Made by a program: the position numbers and the translations under genes
The notes under the pieces: generated by a model
What the model was told of the DNA's origin: nothing
The model's database searches: none
What the model saw: only the letters and a program-made list of their open reading frames with translations
Assembly (NCBI RefSeq): GCF_008642235.1
Contig: NZ_SJEV01000001.1
Location: forward strand, 2,312,400-2,376,399
Origin: Planctomonas psychrotolerans
GTDB lineage: Bacteria > Actinomycetota > Actinomycetes > Actinomycetales > Microbacteriaceae
Direction: 5' to 3'
DNA: 64,000 nucleotides
In this document: piece after piece, positions 1-9,279 of the stretch
Position numbering within the stretch: position 1 is the first letter of the stretch
Layout: each line of letters opens with the position of its first letter

Positions 1-146
1 GGGTGAGTCGCGGTCGGTCGGAACCGCCCGGCGCTGACATAGGCTCCGAGAGAACACACGAATACGCGCGGTCGAGGCGGGGGCCGGAACCGCGCGGAAA
101 TTGCTCGGCGAACACGCCAGAGCATCCCTGGGGGGGGGCGGATACT

Positions 147-2591
147 GTGGCGCGTGCGCGACGAAACAATTCCAGAACGGTTCTACTGTCGGCCATCGGG
201 CTGGTGGTCGCGATCGCATCGCAGGGGGTCGCCACGCCGGCTTTCGCCGCCCAGGCACCGCGGGTGCTGGTGGTCGATCAGGCGCGAACGCCCGGCACCT
301 ATCCGACCATCCAGTCGGCTCTCGACAACGCGAAGACGCCCGGCGACCGGGTGGTGATCCGCGACGGACGGTACGCCGAGAACATCGTGCTGCGTCGGGG
401 CGGGGCACGTTCCGCGCCCATCACGGTCACGGCCGAGGGCTCCAACGCCGTTCTGGCCGGCACCGTGACCGTCACCGCGGCGCACACCGCGCTGTCGAAC
501 CTCACCCTCGCCGGACAGACGCGCCACGGCGCCACCGCGGCCACGGCCGTCACCGTCAACGCACCGCACGCCCGCATCACCGGGCTTCGCATCGACTCCT
601 ACCGGGGCTGGGGCATCCGTTTCGATGCCAAAAAGGCGACCGACGGCTATGCGGCGTCGAACCGGATCACGAATTCCGCGGGCGGGATGCAGCTCGCCGA
701 ACGTGGAGTGGCCGAGTTCAACGACATCGTACGAATCAACGTGCACGGCGACGCCAGCATGCCGGGCGACGCCTTCCGCGTGTTCGGCTCGAACGTGGTG
801 ATCCGCGGCAACTCCCTGTCCGGCACCAGCAAGAAGGAGACGTATCTCGCCCACGTCGACGCCATCCAGTCCTGGGATGACGTGAAGATCCCCGTGCGGA
901 ACGTGCTGGTCGAGAACAATCGCTTCGCCGGATGGTTTCACCAGGGCATCATGCTCGAGAACGACGCGCACCCGCGCAAGGCCTACATCTCCGACTGGAC
1001 CGTGCGCAACAACGTGTTCTCGGGCTTCGAGTCGTGGGGCGTGCTCGCCGGCAAGAAGAACGGCGGCATACCCCGCATGACCGTGGTGAACAACGTTTTC
1101 GCCGGGTCGCTGGACAGGGGTTACCACGGAATCGCCTTCATCGGCGCCGGTGGCTCCGGTTCGGTGCACAACAACGTGATCACCGGTCTGACCCAGTCGA
1201 GCTACTTCGCCAGTGAGCGAGCGACCATGTCCGCGACGCACAACCTCGTCTTCCGGGCACCCTTGCCCAGGCCGGCGGTGCGGAGCAACGTGCTCGCCGA
1301 TCCGCTGTTCTCGGACGTCGCGTCGGGAAACTTCCGGCTGCGTGCCGGATCCCCAGCCATCGACGCCGGAGTGGCGCTCGGCCTCGCATTCGATGCGGAC
1401 GGACTGTCACGCTCCACAGGACGCGTTTCCGACATCGGTCCGTTCGAGTTCAGGTCGTCGGCCCCGGCCGCACCCGCACCCGCACCGGCTCCGGCTCCGG
1501 CTCCGGCGGTCCAGGCTCCGGCGGCCTCGACTCCGGCAACGGTACCCCCGGCTCCGGCAGCCCCGGCTCCGGCAGTTCCGGCTCCGGCAGTTCCGGCTCC
1601 GACAGCTCCGGCACCGGTCGCGCCCGCCCCGGCCGCTCCCGCAGAACCATCGCTCACCGCACCGGCCGCATCCGAGGCCGCACAGTACGAGTCGGTGCCG
1701 GCGTCGGACCGGGTGTCGGGCGCCGACCGCTACGACACCGCGGTCGCGATCTCGCGCGTCGCATTCCCGGAAACCGCCCCCGTCGTCTACGTCGCGAAGG
1801 GCAGCGACTACCCGGACGCGCTCGCGGCCGGGCCCGCCGCGGTGAAGGAGGGCGGCCCGGTGCTGCTCACGGCGGGTGGCGCCCTGCCCGACGCGGTGCA
1901 CGCTCGCATCGCCGAACTCCGACCCGGGAAGATCGTGGTGATCGGCGGCGAGAACGCCGTGTCGTCGGCCGTGTTCGACCGGCTCCGCGCCATCGCCCCG
2001 CACACCGTGCGCCTCGGCGGTAACGACCGCTTCGATACCGCGCGGCGAGTCGTGGACTACGCGTTCCCGACCGCACCCCAGGCGTACGTGGCCACAGGCA
2101 CCAACTTCCCCGACGCGCTCTCCGCGTCATCCGCGGCGGGAGCGGCGGGCGTGCCCGTGCTGCTCGTCAACGGCAAGGCGGACGGCCTCGATGCTGCCAC
2201 CCGCACCCTGATGGTCGACCTCGGCGTGAAGAAGGTGACGATTGCGGGAGGACCCAGCGTCGTGAGCGCCGGTGTGCACACGGGCCTGTCCTCCGTCGCC
2301 AGCGTGCAGCGCACGGCCGGAGCCGACCGCTTCGACACCAGCCGGCTGCTGAATGCGGCCGCGTTCGGGCAGACGAAGCGAGCATTCCTCTCGACGGGAG
2401 AGCAATTCCCCGACGCGCTCGCCGGCGCCGCCCTGGCCGGCACGCTGGGTGTGCCGCTCTACATCACGCCGCGCGGATGCGTGCCGGCATCGGTGCGGTC
2501 GGCGATCACGGGCCATGGGGTCGGCACCGTCACCCTCCTGGGCGGCGAGGGGGCGCTCGCCCGCGGTGTGGAGCGCCTCACCGCCTGCTGA
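147..2591 (+). CDS. Secreted beta-helix protein with C-terminal cell-wall-binding repeats
   Basis: An 814-residue exported surface protein. The reading frame is open back to position 3, but the GTG at 147 is chosen because it begins a clear signal peptide (VARARRNNSR, a hydrophobic stretch, then ATPAFAA) of about 35 residues. A right-handed parallel beta-helix region of the NosD/DUF1565 type follows at about residues 50-430, with recurring NNVF/NNRF turns and the motif HVDAIQSWDD. An Ala-Pro linker spans about residues 437-513. Three cell-wall-binding type 2 repeats (PF04122-like, each with GADRFDTA and FPDALA motifs) end the protein. The helix domain is clearly paralogous to the lipoprotein at 7793-9229. 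A run of nine G residues (130-138) lies just before the start. Role in polysaccharide processing or surface adhesion is inferred from context; no catalytic activity is proven. Confidence 0.85.
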   Translation: MARARRNNSRTVLLSAIGLVVAIASQGVATPAFAAQAPRVLVVDQARTPGTYPTIQSALDNAKTPGDRVVIRDGRYAENIVLRRGGARSAPITVTAEGSNAVLAGTVTVTAAHTALSNLTLAGQTRHGATAATAVTVNAPHARITGLRIDSYRGWGIRFDAKKATDGYAASNRITNSAGGMQLAERGVAEFNDIVRINVHGDASMPGDAFRVFGSNVVIRGNSLSGTSKKETYLAHVDAIQSWDDVKIPVRNVLVENNRFAGWFHQGIMLENDAHPRKAYISDWTVRNNVFSGFESWGVLAGKKNGGIPRMTVVNNVFAGSLDRGYHGIAFIGAGGSGSVHNNVITGLTQSSYFASERATMSATHNLVFRAPLPRPAVRSNVLADPLFSDVASGNFRLRAGSPAIDAGVALGLAFDADGLSRSTGRVSDIGPFEFRSSAPAAPAPAPAPAPAPAVQAPAASTPATVPPAPAAPAPAVPAPAVPAPTAPAPVAPAPAAPAEPSLTAPAASEAAQYESVPASDRVSGADRYDTAVAISRVAFPETAPVVYVAKGSDYPDALAAGPAAVKEGGPVLLTAGGALPDAVHARIAELRPGKIVVIGGENAVSSAVFDRLRAIAPHTVRLGGNDRFDTARRVVDYAFPTAPQAYVATGTNFPDALSASSAAGAAGVPVLLVNGKADGLDAATRTLMVDLGVKKVTIAGGPSVVSAGVHTGLSSVASVQRTAGADRFDTSRLLNAAAFGQTKRAFLSTGEQFPDALAGAALAGTLGVPLYITPRGCVPASVRSAITGHGVGTVTLLGGEGALARGVERLTAC

Positions 2592-2642
2592 CGAGTCCTG
2601 CCCCGGTGAACGTCGGTCGTATTTCCCCACATTCACCTCCCG

Positions 2643-2678
2643 TTCGACTATGTGCCGTACCGTGGTAGGTCCCTACCA
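2643..2678 (+). promoter_or_regulatory. Possible promoter with overlapping palindrome upstream of GT4 gene
   Basis: TTCGAC (2643-2648) is followed 17 bp later by TAGGTC (2666-2671), a weak promoter-like pair. The second box lies in an inverted repeat, TGGTAGG (2663-2669) and CCTACCA (2672-2678), separated by 2 bases. This could be an operator covering the -10 region of the glycosyltransferase gene at 2728. Seen by eye only. Confidence 0.3.
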
Positions 2679-2727
2679 TCCACCGCGGCAACGGCGCCAC
2701 CAGCCACGAACGAGGAAAGGGCATCCC

Positions 2728-3933
2728 ATGCACGACCGAATCGATCGATCAGACGACCCCAGGACCGCGCCGCTCACCGTGCTGTACAGCTTCCCGTTCG
2801 CCATCGGGTCGCCGGGAATCGGGATGACGGCCTGGAATCAGGTCACCGAACTCGTCGCCGCCGGACACTCGGTGCACCTCGTCACCGCCAGCATGGCGCG
2901 CGACATCCCGGGCCTCGCGAGCCTGCGCAAGACCCTCGTCGTCGCCGGCCGTCGCGTGCCGCATCGGCTGCTCGGGCAGCACCGGGCCTTCGCGTACACG
3001 GATGCCGTCGCCAGCCGCATGGTCGCGCGCCACCGACCGGATGTCGTTCACACCTGGCCGCTCGGCGCCAAGCGCACGCTGCGCGCCGCCGCCGCACTCG
3101 GTATCCCCGGACTGCGCGAGGTGCCCAACACGCATACCGGGCACGCCTACGCGGTCGTCGCCGAGGAGTACGCGCGCCTCGGATTACCGGTCCCGCCCGG
3201 ATCGTCTCACGAGTACAACGAGGATCGATTGAGGGAGGAGGAGGCCGAGTGGTCGCTCGCCGAGGGCCTGCTCGTCCCCTCCGACACGGTCGCCCAGAGC
3301 TTCCTCGACCGGGACTTCCCGGAGGAACGCCTGCTCCGGCACCGCTACGGCTACAACCCGGACGACCTCGGGGCGGCACCCCAGCGCAAGGCGGCGGCGC
3401 CCTTCACCGCCGTGTTCGTCGGCCGCTGCGAGCCGCGCAAGGGCCTGCACCACGCTCTCCGCGCCTGGCGGGCGTCGAACGCCAGCCGCACCGGTCGTTT
3501 CCTCATCTACGGCAACTTCATCCCCGGCTACCGCGAGCATCTCGAGCCCTTGCTCGACAGCCCCGGGGTCGAGGTCAGGGGATTCACCTCGAAAGTCGAG
3601 GATGCGTTCGCCGAGGCCGACGTGCTGCTTCTGCCCACGGTCGAGGAGGGCAGCGCTCTCGTCACCTACGAGGCGCAGGCGCTCGGCTGCGTGCCGCTCG
3701 TCTCCACCGAGTCGGGTGCGTACATCGTCGACGGCGAGCACGGCCTCACGCACTCGCCCGGTGATGTCGGGGCGCTGACCGAGCACCTCGACCGGCTGGA
3801 CTCCGATCGGGCGCTGCTGGCGCGGATGCGGGCTCGCGACCTGGAGCACGCGCCCGACCTGACCTGGGCGGCCGCCAACGAGTCCCTGGTCGGGAACTAC
3901 CGCACCGCGATCGCGCGCACCGCCGCCGCCTGA
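2728..3933 (+). CDS. Glycosyltransferase family 4 (GT-B fold)
   Basis: A 401-residue cytoplasmic glycosyltransferase that probably adds a sugar from a nucleotide donor to a surface-polysaccharide intermediate. ATG at 2728 is preceded by a good ribosome-binding site (aggaaagg, 2713-2720), so the longer open frame upstream is rejected. The N-terminal acceptor domain has the usual pattern of GIGMTAWNQVTELVAAGHSV. The C-terminal donor domain has VFVGRCEPRKGLHHAL, then the GT4 E-x7-E signature in VEEGSALVTYEAQALG. It stands alone on the plus strand, convergent with the flippase gene and separated from it by a nested palindrome. Sugar specificity cannot be read from the sequence. Confidence 0.85.
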   Translation: MHDRIDRSDDPRTAPLTVLYSFPFAIGSPGIGMTAWNQVTELVAAGHSVHLVTASMARDIPGLASLRKTLVVAGRRVPHRLLGQHRAFAYTDAVASRMVARHRPDVVHTWPLGAKRTLRAAAALGIPGLREVPNTHTGHAYAVVAEEYARLGLPVPPGSSHEYNEDRLREEEAEWSLAEGLLVPSDTVAQSFLDRDFPEERLLRHRYGYNPDDLGAAPQRKAAAPFTAVFVGRCEPRKGLHHALRAWRASNASRTGRFLIYGNFIPGYREHLEPLLDSPGVEVRGFTSKVEDAFAEADVLLLPTVEEGSALVTYEAQALGCVPLVSTESGAYIVDGEHGLTHSPGDVGALTEHLDRLDSDRALLARMRARDLEHAPDLTWAAANESLVGNYRTAIARTAAA

Positions 3934-3950
3934 TTGGACCCGCGACGTTG

Positions 3951-4020
3951 CTCGCGGCACGCGCGATGCACTCGCGGCACGTTCCGCACCTTGTGCCGCG
4001 AGGTCACAGTACGTGCCGCG
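3951..4020. repeat. Nested palindromic element, copy 1
   Basis: Two gcggcacg motifs (3954-3961, 3974-3981) are followed by two inverted copies. The inner arms CTCGCGGCAC (3971-3980) and GTGCCGCGAG (3993-4002) pair perfectly over 10 bp. The outer arms cgcggcacg (3953-3961) and cgtgccgcg (4012-4020) also pair. The element lies between convergent genes, so it may act as a bidirectional terminator. The same design recurs at 52922-52993 and 55136-55206. Confidence 0.75.
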
Positions 4021-4081
4021 TCAAGTCGAACGGGAACGCGAACGGGAACGGGAACGGGGTCGGGGTCGGGTAGGGGCGCGC

Positions 4082-5575
4082 TCAGTCGGACTTCGGCTTG
4101 CGCTTCTTGCGCAGTTGCCCGGCGAACGAGCCGAGCACGGAGAGATCGCGGCGCACCGACGGCACGAGCAGGTAGGCGAGCACACCCGGGACGAGTCCGG
4201 CGAATCCGCCGATCATCAGCTCCACGAACGGCGGCAGGTCGACGGCGAGCTGGGCGAGCAGCGCGGCGGCGAACATGAAGGGAGCGAGGAGGATCGGCCG
4301 GAAGAACGGCACCGCCACGTCACTGATCCGCACGAACGTGCCCCGGAGCGCGAAGTAGTACCCGGGAATGAGGAGCGTGAGCGTCGTCAGGCCGTAGGCC
4401 AGCGCCATACCGTGCACTCCGCCGCTGATCATGCCGAAGAAGAACGAGGCGATGATGAACGGCTTGGTGACGAGGTCGTAGATCAGCTGCCGGCCGGTGC
4501 GCTGCAGCGAGATGTAAATCCAGGTGAGCGCGGTTCCGAGAGACCGGGAGACACCGGCGATCGCCAGCAACTGGAAGATGAACACCGACTTCGACCAGCC
4601 CGGTCCGAGGAAGACGTAGATCAGCGGGTCGGCCACCGCGGCCGCGATGGCGAACACGATCACCGACGAGTAGGAGATGACGAGGATCGCGTTGGTGAGG
4701 TACCGGCGGTAGCGCTCCGGGTCGTCCTGCAGCGAGCTCAGCACCGGGAGCGCCACGCGCGAGAGCGGGCCGTTGATCTGGGTGAGGGGCAGCAGCAGGA
4801 GCGAGTAAGCGCGACCGTAGAACCCGAGAACGGCCGGCCCGGCGAAGCGGCCGACGACCACGTTGTCGAGGTTGCGCACGAGGTAGTTGAGCGTCTCCGA
4901 ACCGAGCACGTTGGAGCTGCTGCGGAGGATGGGACGCACCTCGCGCCCGATCTTCGGACGACCGATCGGCGCCTTGGCCAGGATGAACATCCCGATCAGG
5001 CGGGTGACGACGACGGCGACGTTCAGGACGATGAGCGCCGCGACGCCGCCACCGAGGAGAGCGGTCACGATGGCGAGGGACACGCCCACCGCTGTCGACA
5101 CCACGTCGAGCACGGCGATCACACCGAACCGCAGTTGCCGCTGCAGGCGGGCCTGGAGCGGCAGCATCATGCCGTTGAGCAGCAGGGTGGGCGCCAGGAT
5201 GAGAGTGATGGCCACGAGCCGCGGCTCGTCGTACAGGGCCGCGATGAGCGGTGACGCGGCGGCCACGAGAACCATGCAGATGCCGCCGAAGGTGAGCGAG
5301 AGCCAGAACAGCATGGACCACAACCGGTCGCTGATCGTCTTCAACTGCAGGATGGCCGCGGTGAGGCCGAAGTCGCGGAGCACATCGGCGATGCCGACCA
5401 CGGAGGTCACCATCGCGAGCAGACCGAACTCGTTCGGCTCGAGCAGACGGGCCAGCACCACCGTGGACACGAGGAGCAGCAGCGTGCGACTCCACTGGCC
5501 GCCGAGGGTGTGCAGCACGCCGCGGCCGGCCTTGCGGCCGAGGTTGTCGCCCTCGTCCGCGGGCACCGCCGTCAT
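4082..5575 (-). CDS. Polysaccharide flippase, MOP superfamily (Wzx-like)
   Basis: A 497-residue integral membrane protein of the polysaccharide-transport branch of the MOP exporter superfamily, predicted to flip a lipid-linked oligosaccharide across the membrane. The start MTAVPADEG at 5575 gives the expected length; the frame stays open further upstream but overlaps the neighbouring glycosyltransferase in another frame. It begins with the family-typical pattern of an amphipathic segment, WSRTLLLLVSTVVLARLL and EPNEFGLLAMVTSVVGIADVLRDFG split over two helices, and about 12-14 hydrophobic segments follow. The C-terminus is basic (RKKRKPKSD). It is the last gene of the minus-strand polysaccharide operon, after chain-length, polymerase and glycosyltransferase genes. 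The ribosome-binding site is weak. Confidence 0.87.
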   Translation of the reverse strand: MTAVPADEGDNLGRKAGRGVLHTLGGQWSRTLLLLVSTVVLARLLEPNEFGLLAMVTSVVGIADVLRDFGLTAAILQLKTISDRLWSMLFWLSLTFGGICMVLVAAASPLIAALYDEPRLVAITLILAPTLLLNGMMLPLQARLQRQLRFGVIAVLDVVSTAVGVSLAIVTALLGGGVAALIVLNVAVVVTRLIGMFILAKAPIGRPKIGREVRPILRSSSNVLGSETLNYLVRNLDNVVVGRFAGPAVLGFYGRAYSLLLLPLTQINGPLSRVALPVLSSLQDDPERYRRYLTNAILVISYSSVIVFAIAAAVADPLIYVFLGPGWSKSVFIFQLLAIAGVSRSLGTALTWIYISLQRTGRQLIYDLVTKPFIIASFFFGMISGGVHGMALAYGLTTLTLLIPGYYFALRGTFVRISDVAVPFFRPILLAPFMFAAALLAQLAVDLPPFVELMIGGFAGLVPGVLAYLLVPSVRRDLSVLGSFAGQLRKKRKPKSD

Positions 5576-5645
5576 GCTCGGGCCGTTCGGTGGCGTCGTC
5601 GGTGTCCGTCGTGTTCCCGGAGCAGCGTTCCCGCCGGCACTACCG

Positions 5646-6566
5646 TCACGCGCGACTGGTTTCGTCTCGTTCCCACACCCGCATGGATCCGCGCCTGCGC
5701 TTGCGGTTGCCCGCGAGTCGGGAGGCGACGTAGCCGACGCAGTACACGGGGAAGTCGGCCCAGTAGCGGGGGGAGCGCGCAACCCGGAGCACGAGGTTGC
5801 GGATCTGCGACGACCCGCCCCAGTCCTCGCCGGCCGACGACGTTCCGGTGCGGGCGAAGTATTCCTTGAGCTCGCTGTTGCCCGCTGCGATCCGTGCCGA
5901 CCGGTGCACCATGGCGCGGAGTGTGGCGGGGGAGCGCACGGTGAACGAGAAGTCCGGAAGGGTGGTGCGCTCCTCGAGGGCGAACAACTGCTGCACGTAG
6001 GTGTCGTCGGCGATGAGGTCGGGGAACGCACCGAAACGCGCGCGCCCGTCCCGTGACAGCGCGTAGATGCCGGACCCGATGTGGCCGCGCTGGCGGTAGT
6101 CGGTGAGGTTCCAGACGCGGTAGTAGCTCCGTACCGCGCGAGACGCGGACCTCGTGTCCACGATGAGGGACGGGGACGCGATGGCGTACGGCGTGGAGTC
6201 GTCGAGCGCCCGGGCCAGCGCGCGCAGCGTGGCGGCGTCGGTCGTCACATCGGCGTCGAGGTAGACCCGGGGGAAGACGTCGGTGGCGGCATCCCCGGCG
6301 TTCAGCGCGGCGACCTTGGACGCCTCCTGGATCTCGACCACCCGCACCTCGTTGCCGGCGTCGCCGGCGGCGCGAGCCAGTTCGGCGGTGCGGTCGGTGC
6401 TGCCGTTCACGACCACGACCACGTCGAACTCACCCGGTCGCGCGTCGACGAGGACCGCGCGCAGGTTGGCGGCGATGACGGCCTGTTCGTTGTGTGCGGG
6501 GATCACGACGCTGAGCACCGGCGTGCCGGGCGTGGACGCCGCGGGGCGCGGCTCGGGAGAGGTCAT
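5646..6566 (-). CDS. Glycosyltransferase family 2
   Basis: A 306-residue GT-A fold glycosyltransferase. The N-terminus has the family pattern VLSVVIPAHNEQAVIAANL, followed by a nucleotide-binding Asp-rich region with the DxD-type motif YLDADV (about residues 98-103). A second acidic motif, LIADDTYV, resembles the catalytic-base region of the family. No strong membrane domain is visible, so it should work at the inner face of the membrane on a lipid-linked acceptor. It lies between another glycosyltransferase and the flippase in the same operon. The basic C-terminus (NRKRRRGSMR) could help membrane association. Donor and acceptor are unknown. Confidence 0.85.
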   Translation of the reverse strand: MTSPEPRPAASTPGTPVLSVVIPAHNEQAVIAANLRAVLVDARPGEFDVVVVVNGSTDRTAELARAAGDAGNEVRVVEIQEASKVAALNAGDAATDVFPRVYLDADVTTDAATLRALARALDDSTPYAIASPSLIVDTRSASRAVRSYYRVWNLTDYRQRGHIGSGIYALSRDGRARFGAFPDLIADDTYVQQLFALEERTTLPDFSFTVRSPATLRAMVHRSARIAAGNSELKEYFARTGTSSAGEDWGGSSQIRNLVLRVARSPRYWADFPVYCVGYVASRLAGNRKRRRGSMRVWERDETSRA

Positions 6567-6600
6567 TCGGTGCCTTCGGTTGTGACGGGGCGAGCGAGCG

Positions 6601-7770
6601 TCATCGGGCCCGGAATACCATGTCGAGGATAACTCGGTGGCGGCTCGCCCACGAATTGTCGCGGACGAAGGCCAGGCGTTCGGCTTCCGGCGCGGTGCCG
6701 AGATCGAGCGCTGCCGCGATCACGTCGGCGAAGTCGCTCACCGCGTCGACCAGGATCACTCGGTCATCGATGTCGCGTACCGGGGGAAGGTCGATCGACA
6801 CCACCGGGCACCCGGCGGCGAGGTACTCGTACACCTTGAGCGGGCTCATCGCCTCGGTCAGCGGCGTGCGCCGATGCGCGAGCAGGCAGAGGTCCACGTT
6901 GCGCATGGTGGCCACGAGTTCCGCACGACCGACCGACGGGTGCACGTGCACGTTCGGGCAGACGCCGAGGGGCGCGAGGTACTCGGGCGAGGGGAGGGGA
7001 CCCATGAGGATGACGTGGAGGTCGGGCCGACGCCTCGCGAGATCCGCGATCCCCTCGACGTCGAGGCGCGTGTCGAGAGTGCCGACGTAGAGCGCTCGCG
7101 GATGCGGGATGCGTGACAGCCACGCCGGTTCGGCGGGCCGCGGGCCCGACCACTCCGACGGCTCCACGCCGTTCGCGACGACTTCGGCGGGGCCCGTCGG
7201 CTCGATGACGTCGAGGATGCGCTGGGACACCGCCGCGATCGGCCTGCCGTTGTCGGCCATCGCCCGGTAGCTCGCGCGGAGTGCGGCCTCCTGCGTCGCG
7301 TAGGAGGGGTGCGAGGCCCAGTCGTCGCGCGCGTAGTACAGCACCTCGCTGGTCCAGTCGAGCGGTGCGAATCCCGCGACGAGGGGATTGGTGGTGATGA
7401 GCGCCGGGGAGGCGAGGCCGCGACGACGGGCGGTACGCGCGAGGGCGCGGTCGTACCGCTCGTATTCCGCGGCCGTCTCGTCGACACCGGTCGGGTCGGA
7501 GCGTCGGCCCCGCAGCGGCGTCACCAGGGCGTGGTCTCGGGTGCGAGGGAAGGGCGCGTTCTTGCGCAGCAGGATGCGGCCGGCGTGGGTCGCCGGCCTG
7601 CGGAACGGGTTGGCGACGAGCAGGCGGTCGACGCGGTCGGACGTCATCAGGGTGGAGAGCAACCGGTCGGGCGGTCGCATCATCCCTCGTTCGACGGCAT
7701 CCGTGTAGGTGTCGTAGAAGAAGGTGAAGACGACGTCGCGAGACGTGGGTGTGCTGCGGGTCTCAGTCAC
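6601..7770 (-). CDS. Glycosyltransferase family 1/4-like (GT-B)
   Basis: A 389-residue glycosyltransferase. The C-terminal domain has the donor-binding layout of GT-B enzymes: HPRALYVGTLDTRLDVEG, then LHVILMGPLP, then MSPLKVYEYLAAGCPVVS. The last motif carries the acidic and Gly residues that usually hold the nucleotide sugar. The N-terminal domain is less conserved, with a Phe/Tyr-rich start (VVFTFFYDTYTDAVERG). It starts 22 bases after the beta-helix lipoprotein gene stops and is followed by the GT2 gene, so it is probably co-transcribed. The family resembles enzymes of exopolysaccharide synthesis, but the sugar is not deducible. Confidence 0.8.
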   Translation of the reverse strand: MTETRSTPTSRDVVFTFFYDTYTDAVERGMMRPPDRLLSTLMTSDRVDRLLVANPFRRPATHAGRILLRKNAPFPRTRDHALVTPLRGRRSDPTGVDETAAEYERYDRALARTARRRGLASPALITTNPLVAGFAPLDWTSEVLYYARDDWASHPSYATQEAALRASYRAMADNGRPIAAVSQRILDVIEPTGPAEVVANGVEPSEWSGPRPAEPAWLSRIPHPRALYVGTLDTRLDVEGIADLARRRPDLHVILMGPLPSPEYLAPLGVCPNVHVHPSVGRAELVATMRNVDLCLLAHRRTPLTEAMSPLKVYEYLAAGCPVVSIDLPPVRDIDDRVILVDAVSDFADVIAAALDLGTAPEAERLAFVRDNSWASRHRVILDMVFRAR

Positions 7771-7792
7771 CGTCAGAGCCTAGCGGCTCGCG

Positions 7793-9229
7793 TCAGTCGT
7801 CCCGTTCGAAGGGGCCGAGGTCGGGCGCACCGCCCTGGGGCCGCGGGGTGCCGTTCGCGTCCGTCTCGGTGGACGACCTCGCGCCCGCGTTGATGGCCGG
7901 GGAGCCGGCACTCAGGCGGTAGTCGAACGTCTCGGGGTCGACGAAGCGCGGATCCACCTCGATCCGATCGCTCGAGCGGGGCTGGTCGGGACGCGCGGAT
8001 TCCCACGTGAGGGTGTGACTGGCATCCATGGTCGCGCCGTCCGACGCTCCGTAGGTCGTGTCGGTCACGTTCACGATGATGTTGTTGCGTACGGTGCCGG
8101 TGCCTCCCTCACCGTAGAAGGCGATCCCGAAGTATCCGCCATCGTCCGGATTGCCGACGAACACGTTGTGCTCGACGGTCATGTTCGGGATGCCGCCGTT
8201 CTCCTTGCCGGCGTGGATGCCCGTGGACTCGAAGCCCTGGAAGACGTTGTTGCGCACCACCCAGTCGGAGATGAGGTACTCGCCGTCGGGACCGAAGTAG
8301 TCGTTCTCGAGCATGAGGCCCTGGTTGTACCAGCCGGTGAACAGGTTGTCCTCGACCAGGATGCCCGTCACCGGCGCACCGACCTCGTCCCACGACTGGA
8401 TCATGTCGGCGTGCGCGGGCACGATCTCCTCGCGGATCGAGCCGTGAACGTGATTGCCGCGGAAGGTGGTGTCCGATCCGAAGACCCGGAACGCGTCGCC
8501 CGGCGCCTCGTCGTCGTCGTGCAGGTTGATCCGTTCGATCTCATTGTTCTCGATGAGCGAATCGCCGAGCACGACGATGCCGCCGCTCGAGTTGTAGATG
8601 TAGCTGTCGGTCACCGTCCCGTTCGACGCCTGCTGCAGGTCGTCTCCGGTGCCGGCCTCGAACTCGATTCCCCAGCCGGCGTAGTTCGAGATGGACAGGT
8701 CGCGGGCGGTCAGGTGGGTCGCGCTCACGGTCACCGCGCTGTCGCCGCGGGCGTCGCCCTCCGCATCCTCGCCGTCGAAGGCGAGTCCGACGAGCTCGAC
8801 GTAGGGCGCGGACACGTCGACGGTGCCGCGGATCGTGGCGGTGCCGTCACCGTAGACGAGGAGCGTCTCGTCGGCGCTGCCACCGATCTCCACGGAGATG
8901 TCTTCGTCGTACTCACCGGCGAGCACCTCGATGGCGTCCCCCGGCTCCGCGGCGTCGACTGCGGCCTGAATGGTGGTGTACTCCGAGGCGTCGCCCGACG
9001 GGTCCACGGTGAGATCGGGAGCACGCATCGGAATGGGAGTGTCCTCCGGGTCCACCGGCTCCAGCGACGCGGTGCAGGACGCGACGAGAAGCCCGGTGAG
9101 CAGTACGCCGGCGACGGCACCGCCGCGCCGGAGGCGGGATCCCGTCTGCCGGAGCACGTCGAACGTCGGGGTGGGAGAACTCTTCGGTGAATTCCCGGGG
9201 AGGTCGCGAGGGTGACGGGCCATGGACAT
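7793..9229 (-). CDS. Beta-helix lipoprotein, paralogue of the wall-anchored protein
   Basis: A 478-residue lipoprotein. The chosen ATG at 9229 has ggaagg just upstream. A hydrophobic segment ends in the lipobox LVASC, with the lipidated Cys at residue 52. The rest is a right-handed parallel beta-helix of the NosD/DUF1565 type. It shares long stretches with the protein at 147-2591: TTIQAAVDAAEPGD, PGDAFRVFGS, HADMIQSWDE, then NNVFQGFES and KENGGIPNMTV. Both end the helix with SPAINAGA/SPAIDAGV. It lies between the polymerase and a glycosyltransferase in the polysaccharide operon. An outer-face role in polysaccharide modification, cleavage or binding is inferred from fold and location; the conserved H-x-D-x-I-Q-S-W-D is a candidate active or binding site. 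Confidence 0.85.
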   Translation of the reverse strand: MSMARHPRDLPGNSPKSSPTPTFDVLRQTGSRLRRGGAVAGVLLTGLLVASCTASLEPVDPEDTPIPMRAPDLTVDPSGDASEYTTIQAAVDAAEPGDAIEVLAGEYDEDISVEIGGSADETLLVYGDGTATIRGTVDVSAPYVELVGLAFDGEDAEGDARGDSAVTVSATHLTARDLSISNYAGWGIEFEAGTGDDLQQASNGTVTDSYIYNSSGGIVVLGDSLIENNEIERINLHDDDEAPGDAFRVFGSDTTFRGNHVHGSIREEIVPAHADMIQSWDEVGAPVTGILVEDNLFTGWYNQGLMLENDYFGPDGEYLISDWVVRNNVFQGFESTGIHAGKENGGIPNMTVEHNVFVGNPDDGGYFGIAFYGEGGTGTVRNNIIVNVTDTTYGASDGATMDASHTLTWESARPDQPRSSDRIEVDPRFVDPETFDYRLSAGSPAINAGARSSTETDANGTPRPQGGAPDLGPFERDD

Positions 9230-9279
9230 GGTCCTTCCGGGAGGCGAGGAACGGGTTCCTCAGATCGGGTCTGTATCGA

